DNA from: Methylococcaceae bacterium
Lineage (GTDB): Bacteria; Pseudomonadota; Gammaproteobacteria; Methylococcales; Methylomonadaceae
NCBI GenBank assembly: GCA_947484105.1
Contig: CANKON010000060.1
Location: forward strand, 1-8,112
DNA length: 8,112 nt
Reading direction: 5' to 3'
Shown here: positions 7,220 through 8,112 of the stretch, in pieces
How the letters are laid out: each line of letters starts with the position of its first letter
How positions within the stretch are numbered: position 1 is the stretch's first letter
Notes under the pieces: generated by a model
Seen by the model: the letters and a program-made list of their open reading frames with translations, nothing else
Databases searched by the model: none
What the model was told of the DNA's origin: nothing
Position numbers and translations under genes: made by a program

Positions 7220-8112
7220 CGTTAAAATGTCCCGAATTAGAGCTTAATTTTTTATCACTGCTAGAAGAGTTCAAAGCAGGTGATCCAATGCGTGTAGGCG
7301 TGTTATGGATGAATTTATCACGTTGTGAAATCAGTCTGCGTTTAGCTGAAATGGGAACACCTTGTAGTCGAAATTCGATAAAGAAATTATTGAAAAAACA
7401 CAACTTGGGACACCGTAAAGCGTGCAAGAAAAAATCAGTGGGAAATCATCCAAATCGTAATGAACAGATTGAAAACATTGGTAAGATAAAAGCCAAGTAC
7501 ATTGCCGCTGGCAATCCCGTCATCAGCATTGATACGAAAAAGAAAGAGTTGATTGGTAATTTTTCCCGCGATGGAAAAACGTATACACAAATTCCTGTTG
7601 AGACGTTTGACCATGACTTTCCAAGTCTAAGTGAAGGCAAATTGATTCCGCATGGTATCTACGATATTGCTCGAAATGAAGGTCATTTGAATCTCAATAC
7701 CAGTCACGATACCAGCGAATTTTGCTGCGATAGTATTGCTCATTGGTGGAAATTATACGGACATAAAAATTACCCCGATGCCACGTCAATACTGATTTTA
7801 TGTGATGGTGGAGGCAGTAATTCGAGTCGGAGTCATTTGTTCAAAAAAGCGTTGATTGAACTTGCTCAAAAACTCAATTTGGAAATTCGGATAGCCCATT
7901 ATCCACCTTATTGTTCAAAGCATAATCCGATTGAACATCGCTTGTTTTCTCATGTGACAAGAGCTTGTCAGGGCGTTGTTTTTCATTCTGTCTCAATTGC
8001 AAAACAATTCATGCTCAAAGCTAAAACCAATACGGGCTTGAAAGTGACTGTTGATGTTTTGACAGGGATTTATGAAACAGGAAAAAAATGTACAGCCGAT
8101 TTTGTTCTGGGT
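7199..8112 (+). CDS. ISAzo13-family transposase, catalytic DDE part (-1 frame, 3' end outside window)
   Basis: This frame has no start codon near its beginning but is open without a stop from about 7199 to the window end (over 300 codons), codons in phase with base 7201. It encodes the DDE catalytic core of the ISAzo13/Rhodopirellula-type transposase: FLSLLEEFKAGDPMR, KAKYIAAGNPVISIDTKKKE with the first Asp at codon 7531, GIYD, TSHDTSEFCCDS, LCDGGGSNSSR with the second Asp at codon 7804, and IAHYPPYCSKHNPIEHRL with the Glu at codon 7933. All three catalytic acids are present, spaced 91 and 43 codons apart, so the core looks intact. The final residues seen (ETGKKCTADFVLG) are near the usual C-terminus; I expect only a few tens of residues more. 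It joins the preceding frame by a -1 shift at the A7/G4 run, or by a one-base deletion. Confidence 0.88.

Larger units (their letters stand above)
6891..8112 (+). mobile_element. ISAzo13-family insertion sequence, left part (right end outside window)
   Basis: NasA homology stops abruptly after the Leu codon at 6888-6890, and a transposase gene of the ISAzo13 family starts at 6974. The inferred left tip is GGATACGGTCAAAAATAACT starting at about 6891, giving 83 bases of non-coding end before the transposase. A TA dinucleotide at 6889-6890 could be a target site, but the matching right end, terminal inverted repeat and any target duplication are beyond the window and cannot be checked. The boundary is therefore inferred from where the host protein stops being family-like and could be off by a few bases. 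The element is in the same orientation as the genes it interrupts. Confidence 0.85.

Noticed and set aside
6974..8112. IS630-family assignment of the insertion sequence
   Set aside because: The possible TA at the boundary suggested it, but the catalytic core motifs (NPVISIDTKKKE, LCDGGGSNSSR, HYPPYCSKHNPIEHRL) are those of the ISAzo13 group.
1..8112. tRNA, rRNA or CRISPR arrays
   Set aside because: No cloverleaf-like segment, rRNA-like sequence or regularly spaced direct repeats were found in the few non-coding stretches.

Overview
The window carries the distal part of a nitrate/nitrite assimilation cluster on the + strand, interrupted at its last gene by an insertion sequence. Base composition is AT-leaning (about 40% GC by eye). 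The proteins look proteobacterial: the NirB/NirD pair, a chemoreceptor with a standard proteobacterial signalling tip, and a NasA-type nitrate reductase. A low-GC gammaproteobacterium, for example of the Beggiatoa/Thiothrix or methylotroph type, would fit, but that placement is only an inference.

Layout, left to right. (1) Positions 1-1097: C-terminal part of NirB, the sirohaem nitrite reductase large subunit; its beginning lies outside the window. (2) 1097-1429: NirD, the small subunit, overlapping nirB by one base. (3) 1426-2655: a stand-alone FAD/NAD(P)H oxidoreductase resembling the N-terminal flavin module of NirB, overlapping nirD by ATGA. (4) 2656-2792: the only real gap between genes, 137 bases, with two consecutive predicted RNA hairpins. 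(5) 2793-5009: a two-transmembrane methyl-accepting chemotaxis protein with HAMP and PAS domains. (6) 5013-6908: the first 626 residues of the assimilatory nitrate reductase NasA, only 3 bases after the chemoreceptor. (7) 6891 to the window end: the left part of an ISAzo13-family insertion sequence whose transposase is split by a -1 frame change at a run of seven A and four G.

Functional reading: NasA would reduce nitrate to nitrite and NirBD would reduce nitrite to ammonium in the cytoplasm. The stand-alone flavoprotein is the likely NAD(P)H-to-NasA electron donor. A chemoreceptor placed inside this cluster, tightly coupled to nasA, suggests taxis toward nitrate or nitrite, or sensing of a related redox or nitrogen signal. 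The insertion removes most of the molybdopterin-binding C-terminal domain of NasA and everything after it, so this copy of the pathway is probably broken at nitrate reduction, while nitrite reduction and the receptor stay intact.

The points most worth a second look are the receptor within the assimilation operon, the IS disruption of nasA, the in-phase slippery heptamer in the transposase, and the structured leader before the receptor, which shares a short GACGCAAA string with c-di-GMP-I (GEMM) riboswitches but lacks other expected parts.
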